Assembly (NCBI GenBank): GCA_964453855.1
Contig: CAYVRN010000108.1
Span: 1-6,287 of the forward strand
Direction of reading: 5' to 3'
Source: JASMHC01 sp964453855
GTDB taxonomy: Bacteria > Pseudomonadota > Alphaproteobacteria > Rhodobacterales > Rhodobacteraceae
Length of the DNA: 6,287 nt
In this document: piece after piece, positions 1-5,794 of the stretch
Layout of the letters: each line of letters opens with the position of its first letter
Numbering within the stretch: the first letter of the stretch is position 1
The notes under the pieces: model-generated
What the model was told of the DNA's origin: nothing
The model's input: only the letters and a program-made list of their open reading frames with translations
The model's database searches: none
Made by a program: the position numbers and the translations under genes

Positions 1-112
1 CTAACTCTTGGTCTTTTAGATCAATTTCTAAATATTTTTTGAACTTTTGGAATGTTTCAGATTCTAATTGTTTTGAGGCCTGAGTAATAGATTGAAGATT
101 GACGTTTTTCAT
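1..112 (-). CDS. possible 5' end of a leftward hypothetical protein (partial)
   Basis: Reading leftward from an ATG at 112, the frame stays open for 37 codons to the window edge. The peptide starts MKNVNLQSITQASKQL and is rich in Lys, Gln, Glu and Leu, as in a charged helical protein. The same frame is also open upstream of this ATG for 29 more codons, back to a TGA near 201-199, and includes a GTG at 187; that upstream part reads DAHFAVVFTDCGTAYTCHPQ and also looks protein-like, so the start is undecided. Neither start has a clear Shine-Dalgarno sequence. The region is much more AT-rich than the genes to the right, which suggests a different origin or an accessory gene. It would be divergent from trxC. 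I do not recognise a family, and chance openness in AT-rich DNA remains possible. Confidence 0.3.
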   Translation of the reverse strand, partial: MKNVNLQSITQASKQLESETFQKFKKYLEIDLKDQEL

Positions 113-223
113 GTAATTATACCCAATCTTAAATTTTGAAAACTGTGGATGGCACGTATAAGCAGTACCGCAATCTGTAAATACCACTGCAAAATGCGCG
201 TCAAGATTGCTTCACCCACCCCC

Positions 224-252
224 TTCACACATCCCGCCTCCCTCCCTATATA
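224..252 (+). promoter_or_regulatory. candidate promoter of trxC
   Basis: TTCACA (224-229, five of six to the -35 consensus) and TATATA (247-252, four of six to the -10 consensus) are 17 bases apart; TATATT at 249-254 is an alternative -10. Transcription would begin around 258-260, leaving a leader of about 27 bases before the trxC ATG. The surrounding strand (about 209-256) is almost free of G. This is consensus matching by eye only. Confidence 0.4.
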
Positions 253-286
253 TTCCAAAATCAATATCTATTTGTGAGGGCATATC

Positions 287-715
287 ATGGCCGAAGGTAA
301 GAAAGTCACCTGTCTGGACTGTGGGCAAATCAATCGGGTGCCGGGCGACAAGCTGGCTGGCGCAAAATGCGGAACATGTGGCACCAAGCTGTCCAGCGGC
401 AAAGCGGTCGAGGTGGATCTGGCGACGCTGCAAAAGGCGGCGCGGAATGATGATGTACCATTGGTCGTTGATTTCTGGGCTCCGTGGTGCGGTCCCTGCC
501 GCATGATGGCACCCGAGTTCTCAAAGGCTGCGCAAACCATGAACGGCGAAGCGCGTCTGGTGAAACTGAACACCGAGGACTACCCAGCCGCCGGACAGAA
601 ATACGGTATCCGAGGCATTCCCACCATGATCGGCTTCAAGGGCGGTAAAGAGGTGAAGCGACAGGCCGGTGCGATGCCGGGCGCACAGATCGTCAATTGG
701 GCCAAGGGCGTATAA
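287..715 (+). CDS. trxC: thioredoxin 2 (zinc-finger thioredoxin TrxC)
   Basis: Cytoplasmic protein disulfide reductase that passes electrons from thioredoxin reductase to substrate proteins. The 142-residue product has the two-part layout of thioredoxin 2. An N-terminal zinc ribbon has two CXXC pairs (Cys9/Cys12 and Cys28/Cys31). The thioredoxin fold then begins near residue 41, with the redox motif WCGPC at 67-71 in the context DFWAPWCGPCRMMAP and the cis-proline loop GIPT at 111-113 (Pro112). Length is normal for the family and no signal peptide is present. The start at 287 is supported by TGAGGG at 275-280, six bases upstream. In enterobacteria trxC belongs to the peroxide response and its zinc finger is redox-sensitive; whether that holds here cannot be read from the sequence. 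No terminator is visible after the TAA, so some read-through into sitABCD is possible. Confidence 0.95.
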   Translation: MAEGKKVTCLDCGQINRVPGDKLAGAKCGTCGTKLSSGKAVEVDLATLQKAARNDDVPLVVDFWAPWCGPCRMMAPEFSKAAQTMNGEARLVKLNTEDYPAAGQKYGIRGIPTMIGFKGGKEVKRQAGAMPGAQIVNWAKGV

Positions 716-732
716 ATCCAATATGGGCTTTA

Positions 733-749
733 TTGAGAATAACTCGCAA
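733..749. promoter_or_regulatory. metal-regulator operator copy 1 (Mur/Fur-type candidate)
   Basis: TTGAGAATAACTCGCAA, a 17-bp imperfect palindrome: TTGAGA and TCGCAA arms around a 5-base centre, with one arm mismatch. It is identical at 15 of 17 positions to the second copy that starts 29 bases downstream in the same orientation. It lies just upstream of the candidate sitA -35 element. The size, AT-rich centre and place before a manganese transporter fit a Fur-family site, most likely Mur, the manganese-sensing Fur homologue known to repress sitABCD in alphaproteobacteria. Assignment to Mur is inference. Confidence 0.55.
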
Positions 750-754
750 CAAGC

Positions 755-784
755 TTGACTTTTGCGAATGACTCGCAAATAGAG
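755..784 (+). promoter_or_regulatory. candidate sitABCD promoter
   Basis: TTGACT at 755-760 matches the -35 consensus at five of six positions. A weak -10 (AATAGA at 778-783, or ATAGAG at 779-784) follows after 17-18 bases. Operator copy 2 fills the spacer, the classical position for a repressor that blocks RNA polymerase. The -10 match is poor, so the exact element is uncertain. Transcription would start near 790, about 20-25 bases before the sitA ATG. Confidence 0.45.
762..778. promoter_or_regulatory. metal-regulator operator copy 2 (Mur/Fur-type candidate)
   Basis: TTGCGAATGACTCGCAA has perfect 6-bp arms (TTGCGA / TCGCAA) around a 5-base centre. It sits between the candidate -35 and -10 of the sit promoter, so binding here should repress the operon. 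It is the better palindrome of the pair and is probably the primary site, with copy 1 as an auxiliary site. Confidence 0.6.
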
Positions 785-812
785 GGGTGTCGGTTTATAA
801 AACAGGTGCCCT

Positions 813-1697
813 ATGACACGGCTCGTTCCCACTTTCATCACGGCTCTTACGCTGACTCTGGCCGCCCTGCCCGCGCAGGCTGACAAGATGAAGGTTGTGA
901 CGACCTTTACGGTGCTTGCGGATATGGCCGCGAATGTGGCGGGGGACGCGGCCGAAGTGGTCTCAGTCACCAAGCCGGGTGCAGAAATCCATGGTTATCA
1001 ACCTACCCCGCGCGATATCGTGCGGGCGTCCGACGCTGATCTGATCCTGTGGAACGGGCTGAACCTTGAGCTGTGGTTCGAACAGTTTCTGAACAATCTG
1101 GGGGATGTGCCCTCTGCTGTGCTGAGCGACGGAATTGATCCGATTGCGATTTCCGAAGGGGCGTATCTGGGCAAAGCTAATCCCCATGCGTGGATGGGCT
1201 TGGAGAATGCACTAATCTATGTCGATAACATCGCAGCGGCGATGACGACCCACGACCCTAAGAACGCAGACGTGTATCGCACCAATGCCGAAACCTATAA
1301 GCACGCTCTGGCAGAGGCGTTGGGCCCCTTACGTGATCGTGTGACAGCCTTGCCAGACGAGCGCCGCTGGCTGGTGACCTGTGAAGGGGCGTTCAGCTAT
1401 CTGGCGCGAGACTTCGGATTGAAAGAGCTGTATCTGTGGCCCATGAACGCCGACCAAACCGGCACCCCCCAACAGGTGAAAAAAGTGATCGACACGGTGC
1501 GCGAACATGACATTCCAACGGTGTTTTGCGAGAGCACGGTCAGCGACCGCCCCGCCAAGCAAGTGGCACGCGAAACGGGGGCCGCGTTCGGCGGAGTGCT
1601 CTATGTAGACTCGCTTAGCAAGACGCGGGGGCCGGTTCCCACCTATCTGGACCTATTGCGCGTGACCGCAACAACAATTGCCGAGGGGCTGGAATAG
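813..1697 (+). CDS. sitA: manganese/iron ABC transporter, periplasmic substrate-binding protein SitA
   Basis: Periplasmic receptor that captures a divalent metal and delivers it to the SitCD channel; cluster A-I (ZnuA/PsaA/TroA) family. The 294-residue product starts with a signal peptide, with likely cleavage after ALPAQA (residues 18-23). The four expected metal ligands are visible: His60 in EIHGYQPTP, His125 in NPHAWM, Glu191 in CEGAFSYL and Asp266 in YVDSLS. Glu at the third position and the following WPMNADQTGTP block (209-219) are typical of Mn/Fe receptors; zinc receptors usually have His there plus a His-rich loop, which is absent. AGGTG at 804-808 lies four bases before the ATG. It is the first gene of a four-gene operon behind paired operators. 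Manganese is the favoured substrate; ferrous iron as a second substrate cannot be excluded. Confidence 0.93.
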   Translation: MTRLVPTFITALTLTLAALPAQADKMKVVTTFTVLADMAANVAGDAAEVVSVTKPGAEIHGYQPTPRDIVRASDADLILWNGLNLELWFEQFLNNLGDVPSAVLSDGIDPIAISEGAYLGKANPHAWMGLENALIYVDNIAAAMTTHDPKNADVYRTNAETYKHALAEALGPLRDRVTALPDERRWLVTCEGAFSYLARDFGLKELYLWPMNADQTGTPQQVKKVIDTVREHDIPTVFCESTVSDRPAKQVARETGAAFGGVLYVDSLSKTRGPVPTYLDLLRVTATTIAEGLE

Positions 1698-2546
1698 ATG
1701 GACGGGATATCCGCACAGAATGTGACAGTGACCTATCGCAACGGTCATACGGCGCTGCGTGACGCAAGCTTTGCCATTCCGCGCGGAACGGTGACCGCTC
1801 TGGTGGGGGTGAACGGGGCAGGAAAATCCACCTTGTTCAAGGCCATTATGGGTTTTGTTCCTGCGTCGCGCGGCGAAATCCGTTTGCTGGGCAAAACTGT
1901 CAAACAAGCGCTTCGGGAAAATCTTGTGGCCTATGTGCCTCAGTCCGAGGAAGTCGACTGGTCGTTTCCGGTGCTGGTCGAGGACGTGGTGATGATGGGC
2001 CGCTACGGGCACATGGGCTTCCTGCGGCGGCCATCTGCGGCGGATCGTGCGGCGGTGGATCAGGCCTTGGCGCGTGTGAATATGCAGGACTACCGCCACC
2101 GCCAGATCGGAGAGCTTTCGGGCGGACAACGCAAGCGGGTTTTTCTAGCGCGGGCCTTGGCACAAGACGGACAGGTGATCCTGCTGGACGAGCCGTTCAC
2201 CGGCGTAGACGTGAAAACCGAGGATCAGATCATCGCCCTTTTGCGCGAATTGCGCGACGAAGGGCGGGTGATGTTGGTATCAACCCACAATCTGGGGTCT
2301 GTGCCAGAGTTTTGTGATCGGACGGTGCTGATCAAAGGCACAGTGCTGGATCATGGTCCGACAGAAACGACGTTCACACCGGAGAACTTGAAAAAGGCTT
2401 TCGGCGGCGTGTTGCGCCATTTCACACTTGGTGGAACGGATTTGCACGACGACGGCGACAGTCGCGCGGTCACGATCCTGACTGACGACGAACGACCCTT
2501 TGTTCAATACGGCGACCAGACAAAAACGACCGAGCAGGATCAATGA
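1698..2546 (+). CDS. sitB: manganese/iron ABC transporter, ATP-binding protein SitB
   Basis: Cytoplasmic ATPase that powers metal import through SitCD. The 282 residues hold all ABC landmarks in order: Walker A GVNGAGKST (37-45), Q-loop Gln82 in VPQSEEVDW, signature LSGGQ (140-144), Walker B ILLDEP with catalytic Glu165 (161-166), D-loop near Asp171 and switch His197 in STHN. The VDWSFPV stretch just after the Q-loop is characteristic of the Mn/Zn subfamily. Beyond about residue 240 comes a hydrophilic acidic tail (LHDDGDSRAV onward) outside the core domain. The ATG follows the sitA TAG with no gap; GAGGGG at 1683-1688 inside the end of sitA can serve as ribosome binding site, suggesting coupled translation. 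No key residue is missing. Confidence 0.94.
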   Translation: MDGISAQNVTVTYRNGHTALRDASFAIPRGTVTALVGVNGAGKSTLFKAIMGFVPASRGEIRLLGKTVKQALRENLVAYVPQSEEVDWSFPVLVEDVVMMGRYGHMGFLRRPSAADRAAVDQALARVNMQDYRHRQIGELSGGQRKRVFLARALAQDGQVILLDEPFTGVDVKTEDQIIALLRELRDEGRVMLVSTHNLGSVPEFCDRTVLIKGTVLDHGPTETTFTPENLKKAFGGVLRHFTLGGTDLHDDGDSRAVTILTDDERPFVQYGDQTKTTEQDQ

Positions 2547-3403
2547 TATCGCTGTTGCTCGAACCCTTCGCCTATCAATATATGACCAACGCCATGTGGG
2601 TTTCGGCCTTGGTCGGCGGGGTTTGCGGGTTTTTGTCGGCCTATCTGATGCTGAAAGGGTGGTCGCTTATTGGCGACGCACTATCGCATTCGGTGGTACC
2701 GGGTGTTGCGGGTGCGTACCTGTTGGGGCTGCCCTTCGCATTGGGCGCTTTCATTGCCGGAGGGCTTGCCGCTGGCGCAATGCTTTTCCTCTCAGGCCGC
2801 TCGGGATTGAAAATCGACGTGATCATCGGTCTGATTTTCACCAGCTTTTTCGGGCTTGGTCTGTTCATGATCTCTCTCAACCCGATGTCCGTCAGCGTTC
2901 AGACGATCACGATGGGCAACATTCTGGCAATCTCGCCCGAGGATACGGTGCAACTGGTTTTGATAGGCGTGATCTCGTTGGTTATTTTGCTGCTCAAGTG
3001 GAAAGACCTGATGGTCACCTTCTTTGATGAAAGCCACGCGCGAAGCATAGGCTTGCGCCCCGAAGCCTTGAAGGTGCTTTTCTTCACCCTGCTGTCCGTT
3101 TGCGTGGTTGCGGCCATGCAAACTGTCGGCGCGTTTTTAGTCATCGCGATGGTAGTCACCCCCGGGGCAACAGCCTATTTGCTGTGCGACCGCTTTCCAC
3201 GGCTGATCGTAACTTCGACCCTGATCGGTGCGGCAACCAGTTTTGTCGGAGCCTATATCAGCTATTTCCTGAACGGCGCGACCGGAGGAGTGATCGTCTT
3301 ACTTCAAACTCTGGTGTTTCTGGTGGCGTTTGTGTTTGCCCCCAAGCACGGACTTCTGGCGGCAAAACGCAAAGCTGCCGATGCTGTTAAGGAGGCCGTG
3401 TAA
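2543..3403 (+). CDS. sitC: manganese/iron ABC transporter, permease SitC
   Basis: Inner-membrane permease of the ABC-3 family, forming half of the metal channel with SitD. The 286 residues are largely hydrophobic, with roughly eight membrane-spanning stretches. Conserved family blocks are LKGWSLIGDALSHSVVPGV (37-55), followed by GLPFALGAFIAG (62-73), and a cytoplasmic loop FDESHARSIGLR (161-172) in the position where ABC-3 permeases contact the ATPase. The C-terminus (AAKRKAADAVKEAV) is basic and probably cytoplasmic. The start overlaps the sitB stop in an ATGA arrangement (4-base overlap), with AGGA at 2536-2539 close upstream. It is clearly a paralogue of SitD, sharing the KGW, GDA.SHSV.PG and GAFIAG blocks. 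Confidence 0.93.
   Translation: MISLLLEPFAYQYMTNAMWVSALVGGVCGFLSAYLMLKGWSLIGDALSHSVVPGVAGAYLLGLPFALGAFIAGGLAAGAMLFLSGRSGLKIDVIIGLIFTSFFGLGLFMISLNPMSVSVQTITMGNILAISPEDTVQLVLIGVISLVILLLKWKDLMVTFFDESHARSIGLRPEALKVLFFTLLSVCVVAAMQTVGAFLVIAMVVTPGATAYLLCDRFPRLIVTSTLIGAATSFVGAYISYFLNGATGGVIVLLQTLVFLVAFVFAPKHGLLAAKRKAADAVKEAV
3389..3395 (+). promoter_or_regulatory. strong Shine-Dalgarno of sitD inside the end of sitC
   Basis: AAGGAGG lies seven bases before the sitD ATG at 3403 and is the best ribosome binding site in the window. It fixes the sitD start despite the one-base overlap with sitC (TAATG). A strong internal site may keep the second permease in balance with the first. Confidence 0.8.
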
Positions 3404-4236
3404 TGGACGCCTTATTGATGCCGTTCCAGTTCGGTTTTATGCAAAACGCATTTTTGCTCGGAGCGGTGATCGCTGTACCAGCAGCTCTACTCTCGGCCTT
3501 TCTAGTACTCAAAGGTTGGGCTCTGATGGGCGACGCTATCAGCCATTCGGTTCTTCCCGGAATCGTTCTGGCCTATGTTGTCGGTTTGCCCCTTCTGCTT
3601 GGGGCCTTTATCGCTGGGATGTTTGCTGCACTGGCGACGGGGTACCTATCCGAGAACAGTCGGGTCAAACAGGATACCGTGATGGGGGTGGTCTTCTCAG
3701 GGATGTTCGCTTTGGGGGTCGTGCTTTTCGTCGCTATCGAAACAGATGTGCACCTGGATCACGTGTTGTTCGGGAACCTTCTTGGAGTAGGACGTGCCGA
3801 CCTTATCACAGCACTCGCTATCGGCGCACCTGTAGCGCTATTGGTGATCCTGAAATGGAAGGACTTGCTGTTTCACGCCTTTGATTCCGTCCAAGCACAG
3901 ACCTCGGGGCTTCGGGTCAAATGGTTGCATTACGGCCTGTTAGCAGCGCTTTCTCTTACCGTGGTCGCGTTACTTTCGTCGGTCGGACTGGTGCTGGCCA
4001 TCGGTCTTTTGATCGCGCCGGGGGCGATCGCCTTTTTGATGACACGCCGTTTCGGAGCGATGTTGTTGGCCGCCGTGATCATCTGCGAGATGTCTGTCTT
4101 TGCGGGCATATATACCAGCTTCTGGATTGACAGCGCCCCTGCCCCGACAATCATCCTTATTCAGACGCTACTATTCATAGCGGCATTTCTCTTTCAACAG
4201 CTTCAAACCCGCCGCATGTCACGAATGACGGAATAA
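3403..4236 (+). CDS. sitD: manganese/iron ABC transporter, permease SitD
   Basis: Second inner-membrane permease of the importer, ABC-3 family, 277 residues. Family blocks match those in SitC: LKGWALMGDAISHSVLPGI (36-54), GLPLLLGAFIAG (61-72), DHVLFGNLLGV (119-129) and a cytoplasmic coupling loop around FDSVQAQTSGLR (160-171). Hydrophobic segments cover most of the chain, and the C-terminus (QLQTRRMSRMTE) is basic, as expected for a cytoplasmic end. TAATG overlap with sitC plus a strong Shine-Dalgarno indicate tight coupling. Two different permease genes, as here, are typical of sitABCD and mntABCD, whereas znu systems generally have a single permease gene; this supports the manganese/iron assignment. 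It is the last gene of the operon. Confidence 0.93.
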   Translation: MDALLMPFQFGFMQNAFLLGAVIAVPAALLSAFLVLKGWALMGDAISHSVLPGIVLAYVVGLPLLLGAFIAGMFAALATGYLSENSRVKQDTVMGVVFSGMFALGVVLFVAIETDVHLDHVLFGNLLGVGRADLITALAIGAPVALLVILKWKDLLFHAFDSVQAQTSGLRVKWLHYGLLAALSLTVVALLSSVGLVLAIGLLIAPGAIAFLMTRRFGAMLLAAVIICEMSVFAGIYTSFWIDSAPAPTIILIQTLLFIAAFLFQQLQTRRMSRMTE

Positions 4237-4317
4237 GCGACAAGTTTTCGCTGGAAAACCCTGCATCCGCACCATATCACCGTCAGGACAGAATGAGAGT
4301 CAGGGACGGATACAGCA
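4237..4317. other. sitD-trpB intergenic gap
   Basis: These 81 bases contain one small perfect hairpin (GTTTTC 4244-4249, loop GCTG, GAAAAC 4254-4259) just after the sitD stop, without a following T-tract, so it is not a convincing intrinsic terminator. I find no good promoter by eye. The trpB ribosome binding site is probably in the purine-rich stretch AGGGACGGA at 4302-4310. Whether trpB has its own promoter here or is reached from sit is open. Confidence 0.4.
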
Positions 4318-5571
4318 ATGGCGGACGATCTATTCAACAGCTTCATGAATGGCCCGGATGAAAAGGGTCGCTTTGGTGATTTTGGCGGGCGCTTTGTGTC
4401 GGAAACTCTGATGCCGCTCATCCTTGATCTCGAGGCAGAATACGAAAAGGCCAAGACCGACGACAGCTTCTGGGCCGAGATGAACAATCTGTGGACTCAC
4501 TATGTCGGCCGCCCCTCGCCGCTCTATTTCGCCGAACGCATGACGGAAACGCTGGGCGGCGCAAAGATCTATATGAAGCGCGACGAGCTGAACCACACCG
4601 GCGCACACAAGATCAACAACGTTCTGGGCCAGATTATTCTTGCACGCCGAATGGGGAAAACCCGTATCATCGCGGAAACCGGTGCTGGTCAGCATGGTGT
4701 TGCAACGGCCACCGTCTGCGCCAAGTTCGGCCTGAAATGCGTGGTCTATATGGGTGCACACGATGTGCAGCGTCAGGCGCCCAACGTGTTCCGCATGCGC
4801 CTGCTGGGGGCCGAGGTCATTCCGGTGACCTCTGGTCGTGGCACCCTGAAAGACGCAATGAACGACGCGCTACGTGACTGGGTCACCAACGTGCGCGATA
4901 CGTTCTATTGCATCGGAACCGTAGCCGGCCCGCACCCTTATCCGGCGATGGTGCGTGATTTTCAGTCGATCATCGGCAAAGAAGTCAAACAGCAGTTGCC
5001 CAAGTTCGAAGGCGAAGGCGCCCTGCCAGACACGATTATTGCCGCAATTGGTGGTGGCTCGAACGCAATGGGCCTGTTCTTCCCGTTCCTTGATGATCCG
5101 TCGGTGAACATCATTGGCGTTGAGGCCGGCGGCAAAGGCGTGAACGAAAAGATGGAACATTGCGCCTCGCTGACCGGTGGGCGCCCGGGTGTTCTGCACG
5201 GCAATCGTACCTACCTGCTCCAGGATGATGATGGCCAAATCCTCGAGGGTTACTCGATCTCGGCGGGTCTTGATTATCCGGGCATCGGACCCGAACACAG
5301 CTGGCTGCACGAAACCAAACGCGCCCAGTATGTCTCGATCACGGACAAAGAGGCGCTTGAGGCGTTCCAGTTCTGCTGCGCGCAGGAAGGCATCATTCCC
5401 GCACTCGAACCCAGCCACGCCTTGGCCCATGTGATGAAGATCGCGCCGACCCTTCCCAAGGATCACGTGCTTGTCATGAACCTGTGTGGACGCGGTGATA
5501 AAGACGTGCAAACCGTGGCAAAATTCCTCGGATTCGACATGAGCGACACCGAAGGCCGCGCAGCCGACTGA
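4318..5571 (+). CDS. trpB: tryptophan synthase beta chain
   Basis: Pyridoxal-phosphate enzyme that joins indole, channelled from the alpha chain, with L-serine to make L-tryptophan; cytoplasmic alpha2beta2 complex. The 417 residues cover the full family length. Landmarks: N-terminal GRFGDFGGRFVSETLMPL (17-34), the PLP lysine Lys98 in HTGAHKINN, the catalytic glutamate Glu120 in AETGAGQHG, the phosphate-binding GGGSNA (244-249), and the C-terminal LCGRGDKD motif. No catalytic residue is missing. The start at 4318 keeps the conserved MADDLFNSF N-terminus typical of alphaproteobacteria. Neither trpF, often found next to trpB in this group, nor trpA is adjacent in this window. The gene ends in a strong terminator, so it closes its transcription unit. 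Confidence 0.97.
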   Translation: MADDLFNSFMNGPDEKGRFGDFGGRFVSETLMPLILDLEAEYEKAKTDDSFWAEMNNLWTHYVGRPSPLYFAERMTETLGGAKIYMKRDELNHTGAHKINNVLGQIILARRMGKTRIIAETGAGQHGVATATVCAKFGLKCVVYMGAHDVQRQAPNVFRMRLLGAEVIPVTSGRGTLKDAMNDALRDWVTNVRDTFYCIGTVAGPHPYPAMVRDFQSIIGKEVKQQLPKFEGEGALPDTIIAAIGGGSNAMGLFFPFLDDPSVNIIGVEAGGKGVNEKMEHCASLTGGRPGVLHGNRTYLLQDDDGQILEGYSISAGLDYPGIGPEHSWLHETKRAQYVSITDKEALEAFQFCCAQEGIIPALEPSHALAHVMKIAPTLPKDHVLVMNLCGRGDKDVQTVAKFLGFDMSDTEGRAAD

Positions 5572-5594
5572 TTTTTCCAAAATCGGAATAAAAG

Positions 5595-5632
5595 CCCCCA
5601 TTTCCACCAGGGAATGGGGGTTTCTTTTATTT
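5595..5632 (+). terminator. intrinsic terminator after trpB
   Basis: An 11-bp stem (5595-5605 paired with 5610-5620; five C:G pairs at the base, one T:G wobble) closes a 4-base ACCA loop and is followed by TTTCTTTTATTT (5621-5632). It begins 24 bases after the trpB stop. The AATAAAAG before the stem (5587-5594) gives a U-tract on the other strand too, so it could act in both directions. Confidence 0.92.
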
Positions 5633-5657
5633 CAATGGGTTAGAGGCTTCTCATCCG

Positions 5658-5675
5658 CATAAACCTTAGTTTATG
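5658..5675. promoter_or_regulatory. 18-bp palindrome, possible operator
   Basis: CATAAACCTTAGTTTATG has perfect 7-bp arms around a 4-base centre. It lies between the trpB terminator and the secreted acidic protein gene, 120 bases before that gene's ATG. TATACA at 5693-5698 could be a -10 element with its -35 region (TTTATG, weak match) overlapping the right arm, which would make this a repressor or activator site. The A/T-rich arms and lack of a T-run argue against a terminator. The regulator is unknown. Confidence 0.35.
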
Positions 5676-5794
5676 GGCCTGTGCGATAGGTTTATACACC
5701 CAAATTTAAACCCATGTTGAATGGTCTCTGGCGAAAACATTGCCCAAGTTGACCGCATTGAACGCACACAGTCACGAAAACGAGGAAACCACCT

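Noticed and set aside
143..151. TGTGGATGG resembling a DnaA box on the minus strand
   Set aside because: It is a single imperfect match (seven of nine) with no further copies or origin genes nearby; chance is the best explanation.
162..190. Inverted repeat GCAGT...ACTGC in the AT-rich left part
   Set aside because: The arms are only 5 bp with a 19-base loop, which is expected by chance.
521..973. 150-codon minus-strand frame spanning the end of trxC, the intergenic gap and the start of sitA
   Set aside because: It runs across the operators and promoter of sit and overlaps two well-supported genes; its composition is that of a shadow frame.
3330..3884. 184-codon plus-strand frame overlapping sitC and sitD
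   Set aside because: It is rich in Arg, Ser, Gly and Cys with no domain, as expected for the alternate frame of membrane-protein genes; sitC and sitD have clear family motifs.
4244..4259. Small hairpin GTTTTC-GCTG-GAAAAC after sitD as a terminator
   Set aside because: The stem is only 6 bp and mostly A:T, and no T-tract follows, so termination is unlikely.
4870..5607. Long open frame (245 codons) on the minus strand opposite trpB
   Set aside because: It mirrors a highly conserved trpB sequence in the antisense phase typical of high-GC genes; it lacks a recognisable domain and would start inside the region leading into the trpB terminator.
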